A stretch of DNA of 64,000 bases, taken from assembly GCA_965213735.1 (NCBI GenBank), contig CBDCAB010000006.1:1302001-1366000 (forward strand), written 5' to 3'. Of the stretch, positions 61,056 to 64,000 are shown in pieces. This DNA is from CALDTK01 sp965213735 (lineage in GTDB: Bacteria > Bacteroidota > Bacteroidia > Chitinophagales > Saprospiraceae). The translations under genes and the position numbers were made by a program. Below the pieces are notes generated by a model. The model searched no databases and had not been told where the DNA came from. It was given only the letters and a program-made list of their open reading frames with translations. How positions within the stretch are numbered: the stretch's first letter is position 1; each line of letters begins with the position of its first letter.

Positions 61056-61598
61056 ATGCTCATAGCGCTCCACAAGCCGTACGACGTGCTCTCACAATTT
61101 ACACCAGAAGCACAGGGTCAGCGTACGCTCGCTGAGTTCGACCTGCCCAAGAACGTGTATCCGATTGGCCGCCTCGATCGCGACAGTGAAGGATTGTTGC
61201 TCCTAACCAACGAGAAGCGGCTAGTTGCGCAGTTGCTCGATCCCGCTAATCAAGTTGCCAAGACTTACCGAGCACAAGTAGAAGGCATACCCAGCGCTGC
61301 ACAACTCAAGCAGCTGCGCACAGGTGTAACCATACGGGTCAACAAGCGCGACTATAAAACGCGGCCGGCGCAAGTGGAGCACCTTCAAAAGTTTGACTTA
61401 GCTCCACGAAATCCACCTATTCGAGTTCGCAAATCTGTGCCTGATAGTTGGCTCGAGCTGACAATCACAGAAGGGAAAAATCGCCAGATCAGGCGGATGT
61501 GTGCAGCAGTGGGGCTACCAGTTCTGCGCTTGGTGCGGGTGCAAGTAGGCCAACACCGGCTCGGGCAGCTCAAGGCGGGAAGCTGGCAAGAGATCTGA
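61056..61598 (+). CDS. rRNA pseudouridine synthase, RsuA/RluE family
   Basis: A 180-residue enzyme that isomerises uridine in rRNA. The catalytic Asp is in YPIGRLDRDSEGLLLLT; TYRAQVEG and GKNRQIRRMCAAVGLPVLRLVR are family motifs. No S4 domain, so it is closest to RluE (23S rRNA). It follows ychF by eight bases and is likely cotranscribed. Confidence 0.9.
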   Translation: MLIALHKPYDVLSQFTPEAQGQRTLAEFDLPKNVYPIGRLDRDSEGLLLLTNEKRLVAQLLDPANQVAKTYRAQVEGIPSAAQLKQLRTGVTIRVNKRDYKTRPAQVEHLQKFDLAPRNPPIRVRKSVPDSWLELTITEGKNRQIRRMCAAVGLPVLRLVRVQVGQHRLGQLKAGSWQEI

Positions 61599-61905
61599 AT
61601 AAATAGTGAGACCTATGAAGCCGATATGTCTGTCTTCTCTCAAGCGCAGTAACGCTGGCCATGCACAACCCTGGCTGAAGGCTAAATCACTCGGCAGGCT
61701 ACCAAAGACAATCATGACGAGCCGTGGAAGCGGACGCCAGTTACCAGACTGCTACGTGTCGCCAAGATACGCTCCCGACTCTGTCTACTAATGCATCATA
61801 GGAGCTTTCTCCACAAGTGATTGAGGGGAAGAAGTCGACTATTCGCAACCGAGTTGGACTATCAGCGTTTAATGTCCTAAACTTGCAATCAGTAGAGTAA
61901 CCAAC
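61599..61905. other. 307-base gap between the pseudouridine synthase and the AbiE remnant
   Basis: A 61-codon open stretch at 61606-61791 has no recognisable product and unusual composition; I do not call it a gene. No repeat or terminator is evident. The gap probably holds the promoter of the AbiE-like pair. Confidence 0.5.
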
Positions 61906-62333
61906 ATGGCCAGGCCCAAAAAGCCAAATCGATAATCGAGGAGCGTGTACGCGTTGCGCAATCTGCATTGTTCTTGCGTGAGGACTTTGCGGATGTTGCC
62001 GGCTATCGACAACTCAGTCGCGTGCTGAAAGAGCTGCAAGAGGAACAGAAACTAGCTCGAATTGGGCAGGGGGTGTATGCACGTACAATCGTCTCCCCAT
62101 TTAGTGGACATGTTATTACAGATGGAGCCTTGCAAGATCTTGCGCGTGAGCTTGCCGAACGCACTGGTGCTGAGGTTCTGCCAACGCGGGAAGAAATAGC
62201 CTATGCGGAGCGCCGCTCTACTCAAGTACCCGTCGGGCGAGTTGTCGGAATCAGCAAGCGGTCCTCCAAAGTGCTTCAATGGAAACGAGCATACGTACAG
62301 TTTGAAAAAGTTACTACCCTCCGAAACGCTTAG
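61906..62333 (+). pseudogene. DUF6088/AbiEi-like antitoxin with a frameshift in an A run
   Basis: From the ATG at 61906 the frame reads MARPKK and stops at once. With one more A in the A5 run (61918-61922) it continues as MARPKKAKSIIEERVRV, then FLREDFADVAGYRQLSRVLKELQ, the normal N-terminus of a DUF6088 winged-helix antitoxin, to the stop at 62333. As written, only a TTG at 61968 could start a shortened protein without the first 20 residues. The C-terminal part (RIGQGVYARTIVSPFSGHV) is intact. The change may be a real mutation, phase variation, slippage or a sequencing error. Confidence 0.7.
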
Positions 62334-63083
62334 GATCGTTGCTGCAGAGACAGGAATCGAACCTGCTTTTGTCGAGAAGGACTTTTATGCAGTAGGGTTA
62401 ATGCACCTCGTGCAAAACTTTTTAGATAGCGCGGCCTGCTCCTTTCAACTTGTGTTTTCAGGGGGTACAAGTCTATCTAAAGCACATCAGCTCATTAAGC
62501 GTTTTTCTGAGGATCTTGATTTTCTTGGATTTGCAAAAAACGGTGGAGTTGAGACGCGCACCCATCGTCGCCACTTTCGAAGATCTCTAGTTGAATTTAT
62601 TAATGCAGATGACCGCTTCTCAGTAAACCCGATACTGGTCAAAAACAGTAGCCGTAATAACGGACTTTATTTCCAATGCATCGTCAGCTATCCGAGTACA
62701 GTCAGGCATAGCTCTCTCAGGGACGAACTTCAATTTGAGGTAACCTTTAAGGAACCCCGTATTGCACCAGCCATCTTATCAATTCAGTCATTTGTCCATA
62801 GCGTAGTGCGCCAACCTGCCGAACTCGAAATCTCATGCACTAATCCCCTCGAAATAGCAGGTGATAAGCTTAGCGCACTTGCTTGGCGTGTACTGAAGTT
62901 TGGCGGTTACCAGTGAAGGATCAGCTGCTTATGGTAGCCGATCGGCTTAATACGAAAGCATATAAAGCTACGTATGAGCGCTATGTACTACGCATGAGCT
63001 ACGCAGCCAAAGCAGATGCCATCAGCTATACGCAATCCTTGGAGGCCTTAAAGCGCATAATCAAAGTCGTGGATACCGATTGA
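62302..63083 (+). pseudogene. AbiEii/nucleotidyltransferase toxin remnant, broken in two
   Basis: The first piece (62302-62916, TTG start overlapping the antitoxin end) has the AbiEii nucleotidyltransferase motif FSGGTSLSKAH and FSEDLDFLGF. It runs to DKLSALAWRVLKFGGYQ and stops. The family's usual His-Asp segment after this point is missing. The C-terminal piece (about 62930-63083, DRLNTKAYKATYERYVLRMSY) then appears in another frame. A small deletion with frameshift explains both. The toxin is probably inactive, which fits a weakened antitoxin. Confidence 0.72.
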
Positions 63084-63234
63084 AAAAGAAACCTGGACAT
63101 TTAAGCTTCCTGCCGTGTTTGAAGCACAGACAGAAATTATAAACTGAAAATAAACGACACGCCACCCACCAATGCCGAAGAGCTAATAAATAAATTTTGA
63201 TGTCGCACTAAGCGCGGACCTCAGCTGACCATAC

Positions 63235-63687
63235 TCACCTCAACGTCTGCGGATTCCCCACCTTAATCGGCTTATCCCGCGCACATTCTTTAAGCATATC
63301 ACCTACTTGATTGGCTTTGAGTGGTTCGAGATTATTGCCCCAGGCGGTGAGGATGTAGTTGGCAACATTGGTGAGTTCTGTGTCTGTTAGGTCAGGAAAG
63401 CCTTGCATCACCCCATTGTAGCTGAGGCCATTTACTTTCATCGTACCTTCCATGCCGTAGCGAATGGTGCAAGCAAGTTGGTCTCGTTGCTCGACCAACC
63501 AATCGGCTCCTGCGAGGGGAGGAATATTACCGACCAGGCCCGCGCCATCGTTCATGTGGCAGTTGCCGCACTTGTATTCATAAATGGCCTGACCCTGCGG
63601 ATAAGGATGCTGATCGCACGCTCCGTGTATACCAACAGCAAAGGCTGCAGCAAGCGTGACTATCGCCCAACTACTTGTGCGCCGCAT
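63235..63687 (-). CDS. Exported c-type cytochrome
   Basis: A 150-residue monohaem cytochrome c. The N-terminal hydrophobic stretch ends in GIHGAC, a possible lipobox, so it may be a lipoprotein. The haem site is CGNCH (Cys40, Cys43, His44); later Met residues (GTMKVNGLSYNGVMQGFPDLTD) can supply the sixth ligand. The start overlaps the end of the SCO1 gene by 17 bases, and both are likely in one respiratory-assembly operon. The NPQTLR end is normal for the family. Confidence 0.9.
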   Translation of the reverse strand: MRRTSSWAIVTLAAAFAVGIHGACDQHPYPQGQAIYEYKCGNCHMNDGAGLVGNIPPLAGADWLVEQRDQLACTIRYGMEGTMKVNGLSYNGVMQGFPDLTDTELTNVANYILTAWGNNLEPLKANQVGDMLKECARDKPIKVGNPQTLR

Positions 63688-64000
63688 CCCTGTGCTCGAG
63701 GTAATACGCTACATCATCCATGAAGTGATTGACATCCTCATCGTCGGTGCCATCGGCATAGGTGAGAATGTGACCGTGCTCATCAACCAACAGAATTCTG
63801 CCGGAGTGGTCGAAGCCGCCTTCTTGTTCAGGATCTTCCACGGCTATACTCATGTAATCAGCTGCAATATCATACAGCTCAAACTTGTCGCCTGTCAAGA
63901 ACCACCACCGATCAGTAGCCGTAATGCCGAGGTTGTGGGCGTAAGTGCGGAGGTGACCAACGCTATCTCGTTTGGGATCAACGGTAAAACTCACCAGCTT
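63671..64000 (-). CDS. SCO1/SenC family protein (partial)
   Basis: Only the C-terminal 109 or so residues are inside the window. SFTVDPKRDSVGHLRTYA, WFLTGD and FDHSGRILLVDEHGHIL are typical of SCO1 proteins, which insert copper in cytochrome oxidase; the last copper ligand His is in the FDHSGR segment. The CxxxC ligands lie beyond the edge. Confidence 0.85.
   Translation of the reverse strand, partial: KLVSFTVDPKRDSVGHLRTYAHNLGITATDRWWFLTGDKFELYDIAADYMSIAVEDPEQEGGFDHSGRILLVDEHGHILTYADGTDDEDVNHFMDDVAYYLEHRDAAHK

Noticed and set aside
61606..61791. 61-codon open reading frame after the pseudouridine synthase
   Set aside because: No recognisable product, no coding-like composition and no conserved context.
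1..64000. CRISPR arrays, tRNA or rRNA genes, insertion sequences, phage integrases
   Set aside because: None seen on either strand by reading; a tRNA scan and repeat finder would be decisive.

Overview
This 64 kb stretch comes from a member of the phylum Bacteroidota, most likely the Saprospiria (Lewinella-like). That placement is an inference. It rests on two very large secreted proteins with type IX secretion C-terminal signals (type B in the 2,891-residue protein, type A in the 1,507-residue one), a menG-porT gene pair, an SDR-type threonine dehydrogenase next to kbl, a PurM of the Bacteroidota type, several promoters with the Bacteroidota -7 element TAnnTTTG, and the absence of obvious Shine-Dalgarno sites. 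I saw no rRNA, tRNA, CRISPR array or transposase.

Layout. 0-3.4 kb: a single-chain restriction-modification enzyme of the type IIG/ISP class. 3.4-15.8 kb: a metal-resistance block. On the minus strand it holds an uncharacterised small protein, DUF3703, a CDF transporter, a P1B-4 ATPase, a CzcB lipoprotein, a CzcA fused to its own outer-membrane channel, DUF6660 and a cysteine-rich Cu-binding four-helix protein. Divergently on the plus strand lie a DUF305 membrane protein and an HMA-MauE fusion. 15.9-16.5 kb: a VapBC toxin-antitoxin pair with a clear inverted-repeat operator. 16.5-61.6 kb: mostly housekeeping genes (purM, tdh-kbl, folD-prmA, ribBA, accD, hemE, ribD, coaE, menG-porT, ychF, an RluE-like pseudouridine synthase), mixed with surface proteins, peptidases and several uncharacterised genes. 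61.9-63.1 kb: a decayed AbiE-like (DUF6088/AbiEii) toxin-antitoxin pair. 63.2-64 kb: a cytochrome c and the end of a SCO1 gene.

How the genes work together. The metal block covers every compartment: CDF and P1B-4 pumps in the inner membrane, an RND-adaptor-channel system across the envelope, and small periplasmic or cytosolic binding proteins. Tdh and Kbl form the two-step threonine-to-glycine route. folD, prmA and a 1,498-residue exported protein of unknown function are joined by TAGTG stop/start overlaps, as are accD and a CPBP protease.

The most striking thing here is not a gene. A 15-bp word of the form GTTTT-NNC-GNNA-GNN occurs 26 times, on both strands, in at least five reading frames and also between genes. 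It looks like four T residues followed by a mini-hairpin with a GNNA loop; the two inner stem pairs are always intact and change together (GC/GC in 21 copies, CC/GG in 5). It is missing from the restriction gene and the AbiE remnant. I know of no description of it. Its density and its preference for tolerant protein positions recall DNA uptake sequences, but its function is unknown.
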